NCBI RefSeq assembly: GCF_014385065.1
Contig: NZ_JACRTA010000001.1
Span: forward strand, 620,001-684,000
Reading direction: 5' to 3'
DNA: 64,000 nt
DNA from: Lentihominibacter hominis
GTDB taxonomy: Bacteria; Bacillota; Clostridia; Peptostreptococcales; Anaerovoracaceae
Shown: in pieces, positions 53,383 to 62,829 of the stretch
How the letters are laid out: each line of letters opens with the position of its first letter
How positions within the stretch are numbered: position 1 is the stretch's first letter
Translations under genes and position numbers: made by a program
The notes under the pieces: model-generated
What the model was told of the DNA's origin: nothing
Seen by the model: only the letters and a program-made list of their open reading frames with translations
The model's database searches: none

Positions 53383-53708
53383 AACTTTTTTATTATATAC
53401 GGTTTTTATGTGATTTTAAAGAAATAAAATATTTTTTACATCTTTTTCAGCAGCTTCGCAATTATAATGCGAAATTATCTTTGTCATACGATTCCCGACT
53501 GCTGACTCACACAATTTTTTCCTTTCATGACTGTCAAAGAAACCATTTTGTTTATTTTCATAATTATTTTTTATTTTTATTGTTGATTATTAACAATTTT
53601 AGTGTTATATTATTGTTGAATTATTGGACTTTCCAATATTTTTATTGTAAAATAGAAAACATAAAGAACAGCTAATTAAAAATTTTTTATATATAAAAGG
53701 AGAATGTC
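53383..53708. promoter_or_regulatory. AT-rich divergent promoter gap before ilvE
   Basis: This 326-base gap is very AT-rich and has no credible coding frame. TATTGGA-CTT-TCCAATA (53622-53638) followed by TTTTTATT resembles a short terminator, and TTGTTGATTATTAACAA lies upstream of it (about 53580). No T-box (no GGTGG/ACCGCG element) is seen, so attenuation of ilvE by tRNA is unlikely. Confidence 0.35.
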
Positions 53709-54779
53709 ATGAAATACGATTTTACAATTACGAAAAATCCCAATCCAAAAACAAAACCTGATCCCGATACTCTGAGATTCGGTACTGAATTTACCGATCA
53801 CATGTTTATCATGGAATATGAAGACGGCAAAGGCTGGCACGACGGAAGGATCGTTCCTTACGGCCCTCTTTGTCTGGATCCTGCCGCTGTTGTATTCCAT
53901 TATGCTCAGGAAATGTTTGAAGGGCTCAAGGCTTACAAGACTCCTGCCGGCAAAGTTCAGCTTTTCAGACCCGACATGAACGCCAAGAGAACCAACAAAA
54001 CCAATGACAGACTCTGTATTCCTCAGATAGACGAAGATCTTTATGTGGAAGCTATAAAAGCTCTCGTAAAAGTTGATGCTGACTGGATACCACAAAAAGA
54101 AGGCACCGCTCTTTATATAAGGCCCTTTATCATTGCTGACGAAGCCTTCCTTGGAGTGCGCCGCTCAAAGCACTACAAGTTCATCATAATTTTGAGTCCC
54201 GTAGGCCCTTACTATGAAGGCGGTCTGACCCCTACTAAAATTTATGTAGAGGATAAATATGTAAGAGCTACAGATGGAGGCACAGGTGAAGCAAAATGCG
54301 GAGGAAACTACGCTGCCAGTCTGAAAGCCCAAGAAGAAGCCCACGAAAAAGGCTATGAACAGATATTATGGCTGGACGGAGTGGAGAGAAAATATGTAGA
54401 AGAGATCGGTACGTCAAACGCCTTTTTCATGATCGGCGACGAAATAATAACAGCGCCTCTTGACGGAACAATCCTCCCGGGGATAACAAGAAACTCCGTT
54501 ATCGCTCTTTTGAAGAAAAAAGGAATAAAAGTATCCGAAAGAAAACTGGCTATCGACGAAGTAGTAGATGCTTATAAAAACGGACAGTTCAAGGAGATGT
54601 TCGCATCCGGTACTGCTGCTGTTATTTCTCCTGTAGGAGAGCTTTGTTACAAGGGTGATTCCATGATAATCAACGGCGGAGGAATCGGGCCTGTGGCTCA
54701 GGAACTCTATGATACGCTTTACGGGATCCAGACAGGAACAGTAAAAGACGATATGGACTGGACAGTAGAAGTTAAATAA
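53709..54779 (+). CDS. ilvE: Branched-chain amino acid aminotransferase IlvE
   Basis: The 356-residue fold-type IV PLP enzyme matches the longer IlvE form: FGTEFTDHMFIMEYEDGKGW, VFHYAQEMFEGLKAYK, the Arg of RRSKHYKFII, the PLP lysine region GGTGEAKCGGNYAAS, and the E of VEEIGTSNAFF. It transaminates Leu, Ile and Val. The start follows AAAGGAG. It is a single gene with a strong terminator after it. Confidence 0.95.
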   Translation: MKYDFTITKNPNPKTKPDPDTLRFGTEFTDHMFIMEYEDGKGWHDGRIVPYGPLCLDPAAVVFHYAQEMFEGLKAYKTPAGKVQLFRPDMNAKRTNKTNDRLCIPQIDEDLYVEAIKALVKVDADWIPQKEGTALYIRPFIIADEAFLGVRRSKHYKFIIILSPVGPYYEGGLTPTKIYVEDKYVRATDGGTGEAKCGGNYAASLKAQEEAHEKGYEQILWLDGVERKYVEEIGTSNAFFMIGDEIITAPLDGTILPGITRNSVIALLKKKGIKVSERKLAIDEVVDAYKNGQFKEMFASGTAAVISPVGELCYKGDSMIINGGGIGPVAQELYDTLYGIQTGTVKDDMDWTVEVK

Positions 54780-54794
54780 ACACATCACAAAATC

Positions 54795-54830
54795 AGCTGC
54801 CTGTATTGTATCGGTATAGGCAGCTTTTTT
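54795..54830 (+). terminator. Intrinsic terminator of ilvE
   Basis: AGCTGCCT (54795-54802) pairs with AGGCAGCT (54818-54825), followed by six T. The stem can extend with TA pairs. Confidence 0.85.
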
Positions 54831-54945
54831 AATGCAATATATCAAGCTTTTTGTTTCAGCATTGACTTTATCTAATGCTTAGGTTATAGTACATGCTTAA
54901 TATCATATCCCAGATAAATTTTGAAGAAATAAACGGAGAGCATAA

Positions 54946-56313
54946 ATGAAAAAATACAACAATACTTTTCTCGAGGGGCCCATCCTCTCTTCTCTTCTCA
55001 AATTCTCACTGCCTGTTCTTCTTGCCTTGATCCTCCAGTCCCTTTACGGAGCTGTGGATTTATGGGCAGTAGGCGTTTTCTGCAGTCCTGCCGACGTATC
55101 CGCAGTCTCCACAGGAAGTCAGACAATGCTGATCGTCACAGGAATAATAACCGGCCTCTCAATGGGTACCACTGTATTGTTAGGCCAGACTATAGGAAAG
55201 AAAGATTTCTGCATTTCAGCTAAAGTAATTTCTGCCAGCATATGGATATTCGCAACCCTTGGTATTTTTCTGAGCATAATAATGCTCTTCGCAGCCCCTT
55301 CTATTGCGATACTAATGAATGCCCCTGCAGAAGCGCTGGAAAAGACCATCCATTATATACAGATCTGCGGCGCAGGCAGTATTTTCATCGTCGCTTACAA
55401 TGTGATAAGCGCTGTTTTCAGAGGAATGGGAAATTCGAAAGCGCCGCTTCTCTTTGTTGCCATAGCCTGTGCAGCAAATATTTTGGGTGATATTATTCTT
55501 GTAAATATATTTAATATGGGTACAGAAGGAGTTGCTATTGCTACTATCGCTGCGCAGGCTATCAGTGTTTTATCTTCCATGATACTGATTAAACGGACAG
55601 GGCTTCCTTTTCCCTTCACTAAAGAAGACTTATATTTTGACAGATCCACAGCATCTGCTATCATAAAGCTCGGCTCCCCCATTGCTCTTCAGGATATGTG
55701 TAATGAGACATCTTATCTAATCCTCATAGGTTTCGTAAATACTCTGGGTGTTACTGCTTCTGCCGGTGTAGGCATAGCTGAGAAACTGGTAATGTTCATG
55801 CTTCTGATACCTATGTCTTATATGCAGTCAATCTCTGCTTTCACAGCTCAGAACATTGGAGCAGGTCAATACCTAAGAGCAAGAAAAGCAATGTGGACAG
55901 GTATGATGACTGCTGTCTTTTTAGGAGGAGTTATGTCTTTTATTTCCTTTTTTCACGGAGATTTGCTTTCAGCAATATTTATAAGGGATTCCGAAGTTAT
56001 CGCTGCCTCATCCGAGTTTTTGAAAGCCACATCTATAGAATGCTTCATTCTATCTGCCGCTTATTGCTTTACCGGATATTTCAACGGCATGAGCAAAACT
56101 GCTTTTGTCATGGCCCAAGGGCTTTGCGCTATTTTTCTGGTGAAAATACCTTACGCCTGGTTCGCCAGTAACAAAGCCCACCCGCAGCTTTTCCAGATAG
56201 GTCTATCCACTGTTTTTGCCGCCCTGTTTACTCTTCTCGTATGCTTGCTGTATTATATCCACAGACAGCGAAGACACCATACAAGCGAGAAAACAAAAGC
56301 TATCTCTTTCTAA
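54946..56313 (+). CDS. MATE-family efflux transporter
   Basis: The 455-residue protein has twelve helices and the multidrug and toxic compound extrusion pattern: FSLPVLLALILQSLYGAVDLW, GLSMGTTVLLGQTIGKKDF, YNVISAVFRGMGNSKAPL and, in the second half, LGVTASAGVGIAEKL. It exports cationic organic compounds using Na+ or H+. It is convergent with, and overlaps by 14 bases, the membrane XRE gene. Start follows CGGAGAG. Confidence 0.93.
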   Translation: MKKYNNTFLEGPILSSLLKFSLPVLLALILQSLYGAVDLWAVGVFCSPADVSAVSTGSQTMLIVTGIITGLSMGTTVLLGQTIGKKDFCISAKVISASIWIFATLGIFLSIIMLFAAPSIAILMNAPAEALEKTIHYIQICGAGSIFIVAYNVISAVFRGMGNSKAPLLFVAIACAANILGDIILVNIFNMGTEGVAIATIAAQAISVLSSMILIKRTGLPFPFTKEDLYFDRSTASAIIKLGSPIALQDMCNETSYLILIGFVNTLGVTASAGVGIAEKLVMFMLLIPMSYMQSISAFTAQNIGAGQYLRARKAMWTGMMTAVFLGGVMSFISFFHGDLLSAIFIRDSEVIAASSEFLKATSIECFILSAAYCFTGYFNGMSKTAFVMAQGLCAIFLVKIPYAWFASNKAHPQLFQIGLSTVFAALFTLLVCLLYYIHRQRRHHTSEKTKAISF

Positions 56314-57298
56314 GCATAGCAGCTATACCGCAGACGGCTGCAAAGAATACTCCGGCACACGGCCAGATAATCCAGCTTATATCCCACCTGCCTGTAAGAA
56401 AGCTGACGCCCAGATAAACAGCCGTAACAGTACACCAATATACTTTTGACAAATTATCATTGCGTTTTTTTTCAATCTTTTTTTCAGGAGAATAATCCCC
56501 TTCACCAAGAAGTTTCTCATATCCTTCATGTATCGTCCCTGCCCACACAAGAAAAAATACACCTATAGCCACCATCATAAGAAGAACAGCCGTACAATAA
56601 AAATACATGCTGTCAGAGGCATGAAACATGACCGCTGCAAACAGAGGTACCGCACATACGATACATAACATAACCCCTACGGTTATGAACCGCTTATAAT
56701 CAGGCTCAAAATCATTCTGCTTTTTTCTCACAGCCTCTTCAGTTCTCTCTGTCAACGCTAAAGGCTGCGTCTGGATATATTCAAACTTTTCCAGTTTAAG
56801 GCCCCATGTTATGAAAACACTTGCAGCTGCCGCTATGATAAGAAGCAGAGCAATCACTCCCGCTGCAGCTGCAGAATCTTCATGCATAGTGAGTCGGCTG
56901 CTTTTCACCAATCCCATGAGAATCAACAGTATTACAGGAGAAAAAATACAGGCGGAAACACCTGCCGCGATCTTCTTTGACACATTTTCCACCAGCTGGA
57001 TATAAGCATTTGCCTCTTCTTCTGTAATTTCTTTTATGAAATACTGCTGATGTTCCTCATATAAAACGGAAGAGAGGCTTCCTTCATATAGATCTTTTTG
57101 CTCATTTTCATCTTTAAGAAGAAAATCTGTACTCACACCGAAAATTTCGCTTATTCTTATTATCTTATCCAGATCCGGAACAGATGCTGCACTCTCCCAT
57201 TTTGATACAGACTGGCGAGAAACATCCAGCCTTGACGCCAGTTCCTCCTGAGACCATCCCCTTTGCTTTCTTAAATCCATAATCTTTTCCGATAACAT
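56300..57298 (-). CDS. XRE-type regulator with C-terminal membrane domain
   Basis: The 332-residue protein begins with a complete HTH (MDLRKQRGWSQEELASRLD, VSRQSVSKWESAASVPDLDK) and after residue ~105 carries five or six membrane helices (AAGVSACIFSPVILLILM, AAGVIALLLIIAAAASVFI and later ones). Such proteins may sense membrane state and regulate from the membrane. The start follows CAGGAGG. A palindrome over its -35 box suggests autoregulation. It may also regulate the overlapping MATE gene. Confidence 0.88.
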   Translation of the reverse strand: MLSEKIMDLRKQRGWSQEELASRLDVSRQSVSKWESAASVPDLDKIIRISEIFGVSTDFLLKDENEQKDLYEGSLSSVLYEEHQQYFIKEITEEEANAYIQLVENVSKKIAAGVSACIFSPVILLILMGLVKSSRLTMHEDSAAAAGVIALLLIIAAAASVFITWGLKLEKFEYIQTQPLALTERTEEAVRKKQNDFEPDYKRFITVGVMLCIVCAVPLFAAVMFHASDSMYFYCTAVLLMMVAIGVFFLVWAGTIHEGYEKLLGEGDYSPEKKIEKKRNDNLSKVYWCTVTAVYLGVSFLTGRWDISWIIWPCAGVFFAAVCGIAAMLRKR

Positions 57299-57365
57299 TC
57301 CATTTGCCTCCTGGTAATTGGTTCTTTACTTCACAATAATGTCTCTTCCTGCTTAAGCTAATGGT

Positions 57366-57395
57366 ATGATAGCAAAAAAGCCTGTTGCGTACAAC
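57366..57395 (-). promoter_or_regulatory. Promoter of the membrane XRE gene with palindromic operator
   Basis: On the minus strand TTGTAC (57394-57389) and TATCAT (57371-57366) are separated by 17 bases. GTTGCGTACAAC (57384-57395) is a 12-base near-palindrome covering the -35 box, the usual place for a repressor such as the XRE protein itself. Confidence 0.55.
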
Positions 57396-57478
57396 CAAGG
57401 TCACTTTGAAATATGTCAACTGGCGGTTGCATCACAGCTGCCTTGGCCATTTTACACAATTTACTTCTTATCCTACCA

Positions 57479-57534
57479 TAAAAAAACCGGCCTCCGAATC
57501 ATCAGAATTCCTATCTGATACTTCAAGGCCGGTT
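57479..57534 (-). terminator. Terminator of the lysine operon
   Basis: AACCGGCCT (minus strand; 57526-57534) pairs with AGGCCGGTT (57485-57493), with an inner ATCAG/CTGAT stem, and is followed by seven T on the minus strand. Confidence 0.88.
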
Positions 57535-57558
57535 CATTATTCATTGTCTTTATATAAA

Positions 57559-58251
57559 TTACAGCTTCCTTAAAAGATCCACTATCTCAAGTTTTTCTGC
57601 ATCGGTGTCAGCTGCATCTTTGATAATTCTTGCCGGCACGCCTGCTACGACAACACCTTCGGGAACATCATCCACGACTACAGCTCCTGCAGCAACTACA
57701 GCTCCCTTTCCTATACGGCAGCCTTCAAGTACAACAGCATTGGCGCCAATCACCACATCATCTTCCACTACAACGGGCTGAGCACTCGGGGGCTCGATAA
57801 CTCCTGCTAAAACAGTACCTGCCCCAATATGACAGTTCTTTCCCACTGTAGCCCTTCCGCCGAGAACTGCACCCATATCAATCATACTGCCTTCACCGAT
57901 GACTGCTCCGATATTAATTATAGCTCCCATCATTATTACTGCATTATCACCAATTTCAACTTTATCTCTGATAAACGCACCCGGCTCTATTCTCGCTTTG
58001 ATATTTTTCATATCCAAAAGAGGTATAGCCGAATTCCTGCAGTCATTTTCTATAACATAGTCTTCTATTTTTTCTCTGTTTTCATCCAGGATTCCCTTCA
58101 CCTGTTTCCAGTCTCCGAACACAATCTTATCTCCACATCCGAATACCTTGCAGCCCTGAAAATCCACAGGACTTTTTTCTTTTACATAAACTTTAACCGG
58201 AGTTTTTTTCTCCGCATTTCCTATAAACTCTATTATTTCTCTTGCTTCCAT
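57559..58251 (-). CDS. dapH: Tetrahydrodipicolinate N-acetyltransferase DapH
   Basis: The 230-residue protein has an N-terminal alpha/beta cap and a left-handed beta-helix of hexapeptide repeats ([39 protein letters not shown]), with [20 protein letters not shown] characteristic of DapH. It acetylates tetrahydrodipicolinate, defining the acetylase variant of lysine synthesis. It is last in lysA-dapF-dapA-dapB-dapH. The N-acetyl-diaminopimelate aminotransferase and deacetylase must be elsewhere. Confidence 0.95.
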   Translation of the reverse strand: MEAREIIEFIGNAEKKTPVKVYVKEKSPVDFQGCKVFGCGDKIVFGDWKQVKGILDENREKIEDYVIENDCRNSAIPLLDMKNIKARIEPGAFIRDKVEIGDNAVIMMGAIINIGAVIGEGSMIDMGAVLGGRATVGKNCHIGAGTVLAGVIEPPSAQPVVVEDDVVIGANAVVLEGCRIGKGAVVAAGAVVVDDVPEGVVVAGVPARIIKDAADTDAEKLEIVDLLRKL

Positions 58252-58295
58252 CTTTGGTATGTTCTCCTCCTCTTTTGTTTTACATCCGAAAATTT

Positions 58296-59015
58296 TTATT
58301 TCTGCAAGCCGAACAGTACATCTTCCATATTATAAAATCCCGCCTGAGCTGAAGCTGCAAATTCAGCGGCCTTCAACGCTCCTGCAGCAAAAATTTTCTT
58401 AGAACCTGCAGTATGCTTTATCTCCAGTATCTCGTCATTTCCCGCATATATAACAGTATGCTCTCCTGCTATGGTGCCGCCTCTTACTGCATGCACACCG
58501 ATTTCTTTGCCGCGTTTTCTATTGCCGTCTCTTCCGAAAACATGTTCATAATCATTTTCCTCATCAGCCGCAGCCAAAAGCATCTTGGCAGTTCCGCTCG
58601 GCGCATCAAGCTTTTTGTTGTGATGCTTTTCTATTATCTCTATATCAAAAGAATCCTCCAAAATAGGAGTTATCTCTGATATCACTCTCTTCATAACGTT
58701 AATTCCCAGTGAATAATTAGCAGAAAACACTACCGGAACCGATTCGGCAAGTTTTTCAATCTGCTTAATCTGCTGTTCTTCATAACCTGTAGTGGCAATC
58801 ACAGCAGGACAGCTGTGATTCCTGCAATATCCATCCAGCATCTCCAGATTGGCAGGATTGCTGAAATCTATGATAACATCGATCTCCTTCAGTTCATCAG
58901 GAGTCTGTCCTTTCAAAGGTTCTATAACTCCTGCCAGTTCAAAGCCTTCCTTTTCTTCAGTCATCTGAGCAAGCACATTTCCCATTGCGCCGCCGCCTAA
59001 AATAGCTACTTTCAT
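58296..59015 (-). CDS. dapB: 4-hydroxy-tetrahydrodipicolinate reductase DapB
   Basis: The ATG at 59015 follows GAAAGGGA eight bases away; the alternative upstream ATG has this site inside it. The 239-residue product has the nucleotide loop [31 protein letters not shown], the substrate motif [18 protein letters not shown] and GEHTVIYAG. It reduces the DapA product to tetrahydrodipicolinate. At this length it is of the short clostridial type. It follows dapA by 25 bases. Confidence 0.95.
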   Translation of the reverse strand: MKVAILGGGAMGNVLAQMTEEKEGFELAGVIEPLKGQTPDELKEIDVIIDFSNPANLEMLDGYCRNHSCPAVIATTGYEEQQIKQIEKLAESVPVVFSANYSLGINVMKRVISEITPILEDSFDIEIIEKHHNKKLDAPSGTAKMLLAAADEENDYEHVFGRDGNRKRGKEIGVHAVRGGTIAGEHTVIYAGNDEILEIKHTAGSKKIFAAGALKAAEFAASAQAGFYNMEDVLFGLQK

Positions 59016-59040
59016 ATTATTATTCCCTTTCATTGATTTT

Positions 59041-59916
59041 TTAAAACAAAGCCAATTTTTCCATTTCAGTCCTTAAAACAGCCTTCGTATTATCGGCCAT
59101 AGGACATAGAGGCATTCTGTATCCTCCCACATTGAGACCGGCCATATTCATGGCTTCTTTTATAGGAATAGGATTAGTCTCAATAAACAGAGCATTGATA
59201 AAATCAAGATATTTTATCTGCATATCCCTTGCTTTTCTGACATCCCCGTCGAGATATGCTCTCACCATTTCATGAGTCTGTCGGGGCAGTATATTAGCCA
59301 GTACGGAAATAACGCCCATGCCTCCCACAGATAAGATCGGCACATTTATGTCATCATTTCCCGAGTACATATTGAAACCGTCGCCTATGAGCTTCGCGAA
59401 TCTGCTTGCCAGCGCCATGTCTCCGCTGGCCTCCTTTACACCTACTATATTCTTATGTCTGCTGATTTCTTCCATTACTTCATACGGAATATTTATGCCT
59501 GTTCTTCCCGGAATATTGTAGATAAGTATAGATGTTTCCACAGAATCCGCAATCTGAATAAAGTGTTTTACAAGACCTGATTTACTGGTCTTATTGTAAT
59601 ACGGGGAAATCACCAACAGAGCATCAGCTCCCATTTTTTCATATTTTAAACTTTTCTCTATGGATTTTTGAGTATTATTCGAACCGCTACCGGCAATAAC
59701 AGGAACCCTTCCTTTTGCCCTGTCAAGAACAACCCTCAAAATCTCTTCCTCCTCATCGGCTGTCAGAGTCGGTGTTTCCGCCGTGGTTCCAAGTACCAAA
59801 ATCCCGTCAGTCTTCTGATCCACATGCCAGTCTACCAAATCGCCCAATCTGTTGTAATCAATGCTTCCGTCTTCCTTAAAAGGAGTGATCAGAGCCACTA
59901 TAGATCCTTGCAACAT
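59041..59916 (-). CDS. dapA: 4-hydroxy-tetrahydrodipicolinate synthase DapA (lysine operon copy)
   Basis: The ATG at 59916 follows AAAGGAGA; the open frame reaching further upstream overlaps dapF and lacks a ribosome site. The 291-residue enzyme has GTTAETPTLTADE (Thr pair with Ala instead of Gly), ILIYNIPGRTGI and the Schiff-base Lys in GVKEASGD. It is the DapA expressed with the other lysine genes. It is a paralogue of the solo DapA at 35802-36677. Confidence 0.95.
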   Translation of the reverse strand: MLQGSIVALITPFKEDGSIDYNRLGDLVDWHVDQKTDGILVLGTTAETPTLTADEEEEILRVVLDRAKGRVPVIAGSGSNNTQKSIEKSLKYEKMGADALLVISPYYNKTSKSGLVKHFIQIADSVETSILIYNIPGRTGINIPYEVMEEISRHKNIVGVKEASGDMALASRFAKLIGDGFNMYSGNDDINVPILSVGGMGVISVLANILPRQTHEMVRAYLDGDVRKARDMQIKYLDFINALFIETNPIPIKEAMNMAGLNVGGYRMPLCPMADNTKAVLRTEMEKLALF

Positions 59917-59992
59917 TTGTGTGTCTCCTTTCTGTCGCTGACTGCGATTGCACAGCATAAAGTTTACATATATTACTATATTTTTATCCGGC

Positions 59993-60826
59993 TCAGTAAA
60001 ACTTCCCATCCAATATTCTGACAGAAGGGCCTTCCATATACACATTGCCATCCTCAGCTATGCTTATACTCAGCTTTCCCAATTTAAGGAGAACATCCGC
60101 CTGCTTTCCGCATCGTCCCTGCATATTGGCAACCAACACAGAAGCACATGCGCCGGTTCCACACGCCAAAGTCATCCCAACGCCGCGCTCATATGTCTTC
60201 ACTTCCAACGTCTCATGATCCACCACTTTTACAAAATTCACATTTGTTTTTTCTTTAAATACAGGATGGTTGCAGATCTCCTCCCCAAGTTTGGGAATAT
60301 CCGCCGATTCAAGATTATCCATGAACACCACTGTATGAATAGTCCCCATAAATAAACTGTTTATCTCTATATCTGTTCCATCGTCCAGCGTAAGATTTCT
60401 GAGAAGATAGTTTTCTCCTTTAAAATCCACTTTTATATCATCAGAAGAAAAGAGAGGTTTTCCCATATTTATCTTAACCCTGAAAGGCTCCCGGCAAGTC
60501 ACTTCCACTACCATATCCCCGGCCAACGTCTTAACAGAATATGAATCCTCCGTCGCAATACCCTCTCTCTTGCAAAAATGAGCAAAACACCTTATACCAT
60601 TGCCGCACATCGGTGCCCTGCTGCCGTCACAGTTAAAGAAAACCATTTCCAGAGCAGGATCTTGCCTTACAACTATCATTCCGTCAGCACCTGCGCCTGT
60701 ACTGATATCACACATCCTCACCGCCAATTCCGGATAATCGGAGGGTCTGATATGTCTCGAAAGCTCACGTTCCTTTATTATCACAAAATTGTTTCCGCAG
60801 CCGTGATATTTTGAAAATAAAATCAT
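59993..60826 (-). CDS. dapF: Diaminopimelate epimerase DapF
   Basis: The 277-residue enzyme has the catalytic cysteine motifs MCGNGIRCFAHF and LACGTGACAS, with ISTGAGADGMIVV and the conserved opening KYHGCGNNFVII. It interconverts LL- and meso-diaminopimelate, used for lysine and peptidoglycan. The ribosome site (AGGTAAG) is weak. It lies 76 bases after lysA. Confidence 0.95.
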   Translation of the reverse strand: MILFSKYHGCGNNFVIIKERELSRHIRPSDYPELAVRMCDISTGAGADGMIVVRQDPALEMVFFNCDGSRAPMCGNGIRCFAHFCKREGIATEDSYSVKTLAGDMVVEVTCREPFRVKINMGKPLFSSDDIKVDFKGENYLLRNLTLDDGTDIEINSLFMGTIHTVVFMDNLESADIPKLGEEICNHPVFKEKTNVNFVKVVDHETLEVKTYERGVGMTLACGTGACASVLVANMQGRCGKQADVLLKLGKLSISIAEDGNVYMEGPSVRILDGKFY

Positions 60827-60902
60827 TAACTTACCTGACCTTTTCTGTTATCTTATTTAAATCCTATCATTAAATCACTTTAAGAGCAACTTCCGAAAAT
60901 CC

Positions 60903-62165
60903 TCATACTTCCAATCTGTATTGATCTTCATAAGTTTCCCGTTTTATTATCAGTCTGGCCTTCCCGTCTCTGGCAAAAACCACTGCCGGCCGGCCCAGCC
61001 TGTTGTAATTGCTCGCCATGGAATACCCATACGCTCCTGTAGAATAAATTGTCAATAAATCGCCTGTTTCCGCCTCAGGAAGCATTATATCCGCAATCAA
61101 TATATCTCCCGACTCGCAGTTTTTACCTGCTATACAATATGAAATCTGAGGCTCTTTTGAAAACTTTTCCGGAAGCACACACGTATATTCTGCATCATAC
61201 AGCGCATGACGGATATTATCACTCATACCTCCGTCCACAAAAATATAATTCTTATCTCCGCTTTTTTTCATATCTCCTATTGTATAAATAGTATATCCTG
61301 CCTCTCCCACCATAGCTCTTCCGGGCTCAGTTATAAGCTTGGAGATAGTCACACCGCTTTTTTTCAGAGCTTCCTCTGCATATCTGACGAGGTTGGCGCA
61401 CATCTGTCCAAGAGGAACGGGATCATCTTCTGCTACATATTTTATACCGAATCCCCCACCTATGCTCAGCTCCAAATTATCAAGACCTTTCGATCTCTTC
61501 ATCTCCGCAAGAAATTCTATCATAGTACCAAGAGCTTTTTCAAAAGATTCTGCATCTATTATCTGAGATCCTATATGGCTGTGAAATCCCGCCAGCCTTA
61601 TATACGGGCTCTCTTTCAGAGTGTCTATTACATTATAGATATGTTCTTTGTTTTCTATATATATCCCAAACTTTGAATCCGGCTTAGAAGTCATTATGTA
61701 TTCATGTGTATGCGCTGATATACCCGGATTTATTCTCAGCAGAACTTTAGTGCTTCTCTTCCTCTTCTCTGCCAGCCCAACAAGACGGTTACATTCCATC
61801 ACATTGTCTATAACAAAATATCCGATCCCGGCATCAAGTGCCATTTCTATCTCCTGATCGCTCTTATTATTGCCGTGAAAATAGACTTTATCCATACCTA
61901 CGCCAGCCTTCATAGCACAATACAGCTCTCCACCGCTGACTACGTCAAAACCTATCCCCTGCGCCGCCAGAAGTTTGAACAACGCCACTGAAGAAAAGGC
62001 CTTGGAAGCATACACCACCTCAGTATCAAATTTGTCTGAAGAAAAATTTAAGACTGCATCATCTGCCTGCTTCATTATCTTTGCTTCATCGTAAACATAA
62101 AGAGGAGTACCGAATTCATCTGCAAGACTTCGGCAGTCTACTCCTCCAATCCGTAAAGTTTCCAT
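60903..62165 (-). CDS. lysA: Diaminopimelate decarboxylase LysA
   Basis: The 420-residue PLP enzyme is full length: FGTPLYVYDEAKIM, the PLP lysine in VYASKAFSSVAL, DVVSGGELYCAMKAG, FHGNNKSDQEIEMAL, HSHIGSQI, EPGRAMVGEAG and NCESGDIL. It decarboxylates meso-diaminopimelate to lysine. It is the first gene after the lysine riboswitch, so the last step and the rest of the pathway are controlled together. Start follows CAGGAG. Confidence 0.97.
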   Translation of the reverse strand: METLRIGGVDCRSLADEFGTPLYVYDEAKIMKQADDAVLNFSSDKFDTEVVYASKAFSSVALFKLLAAQGIGFDVVSGGELYCAMKAGVGMDKVYFHGNNKSDQEIEMALDAGIGYFVIDNVMECNRLVGLAEKRKRSTKVLLRINPGISAHTHEYIMTSKPDSKFGIYIENKEHIYNVIDTLKESPYIRLAGFHSHIGSQIIDAESFEKALGTMIEFLAEMKRSKGLDNLELSIGGGFGIKYVAEDDPVPLGQMCANLVRYAEEALKKSGVTISKLITEPGRAMVGEAGYTIYTIGDMKKSGDKNYIFVDGGMSDNIRHALYDAEYTCVLPEKFSKEPQISYCIAGKNCESGDILIADIMLPEAETGDLLTIYSTGAYGYSMASNYNRLGRPAVVFARDGKARLIIKRETYEDQYRLEV

Positions 62166-62341
62166 ATATTATTTCTCCTGTTGTTTTAAATTTATAGTCC
62201 GATTGCTGCCTGACATCTCTGCATCAAAAACTGCCTGCTGACCTAAAGTTTAAGATACTTTAGACCGCTTTATGCCTGCTTTACAGTCTGTTTTTCGGCA
62301 TCCCAAAAAACAGATACTTTCAGCTAAGCTCTCCTGTATGA
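62166..62341 (-). promoter_or_regulatory. Structured leader between riboswitch terminator and lysA
   Basis: The 176-base leader after the terminator is unusually structured. On the minus strand CTGTTTTT/AAAAACAG and CTAAAGT/ACTTTAG form hairpins, and AGCAGGCA or close variants recur three times. Two very short open frames are possible (MPKNRL and MQRCQAAIGL). No known element was recognised. Confidence 0.4.
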
Positions 62342-62373
62342 TAAAAAGCCAGCAGGGGCATACCTTACTGACT
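62342..62373 (-). terminator. Riboswitch-controlled terminator before lysA
   Basis: On the minus strand AGTCAG pairs with CTGGCT, extended by GG/CC, and is followed by TTTTT. It follows the aptamer by about 20 bases, as expected for lysine-dependent premature termination. Confidence 0.8.
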
Positions 62374-62394
62374 CGCAGAACCAAGATCATATAA

Positions 62395-62560
62395 GGATAG
62401 CACAACTGCCGTGACCATAACGTCTAAGCAGACAGTCATATGGCTATTAGCCATATGCCCACCGGAACCTCACGCCTGAAACACCGGTTCGGCGGAGTCG
62501 CCTCCGAGTAAGTCACTGCCTGCCGGCTACTCATCTCTTCATCTGGTCCGCACCTCTATC
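62395..62560 (-). promoter_or_regulatory. Lysine riboswitch (L box)
   Basis: On the minus strand the sequence matches conserved L-box segments. It starts GATAGAGGTGCGG (62560), then AGATGAGTAG, GCCGAA, GGGCATATGGC with a perfect hairpin CATATGGCTA/TAGCCATATG, ACTGTC, and closes with GTGCTATCC (62395). GATAG and CTATC form P1. The spacing and order are those of the lysine aptamer, and the downstream genes are lysine biosynthetic. Binding of lysine should favour the terminator. Confidence 0.93.
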
Positions 62561-62576
62561 AACTATTATTTCTGTA

Positions 62577-62605
62577 AGTATACTAAATATTAAGCTATTA
62601 TGCAA
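62577..62605 (-). promoter_or_regulatory. Promoter of the lysine operon
   Basis: On the minus strand TTGCAT (62605-62600) and TATACT (62582-62577) are separated by 17 bases, placing the start about 10 bases before the aptamer. The remaining 170 bases toward the permease show no further feature except the permease terminator. Confidence 0.7.
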
Positions 62606-62784
62606 GGCGCTTTTATTGATATTCAGCGATATCATAAATAACCGCTCTCGTTTTAACTTTAATAAAACGCTATCTATGAAAACATTTATCTTTTTACAGA
62701 ATTTTAAATTCCCTTATACAAAGCATTGATTCTATTCTAAAATATATTTTGCTGTATTTCGCAAAAATAACAGTATGATAAAAA

Positions 62785-62816
62785 CAGACCCGGAATAAAT
62801 CCGAGTCTGCAAAAAT
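62785..62816. terminator. Terminator after the right-end permease
   Basis: CAGACCCGGA (62785-62794) and TCCGAGTCTG (62800-62809) form a stem with one G-T pair and a five-base loop, with A- and T-runs on both sides. Confidence 0.85.
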
Positions 62817-62829
62817 ATTACTGCAAATA

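Noticed and set aside
53383..53708. T-box leader before ilvE
   Set aside because: No specifier-loop architecture or antiterminator motif was found; only short AT-rich inverted repeats.
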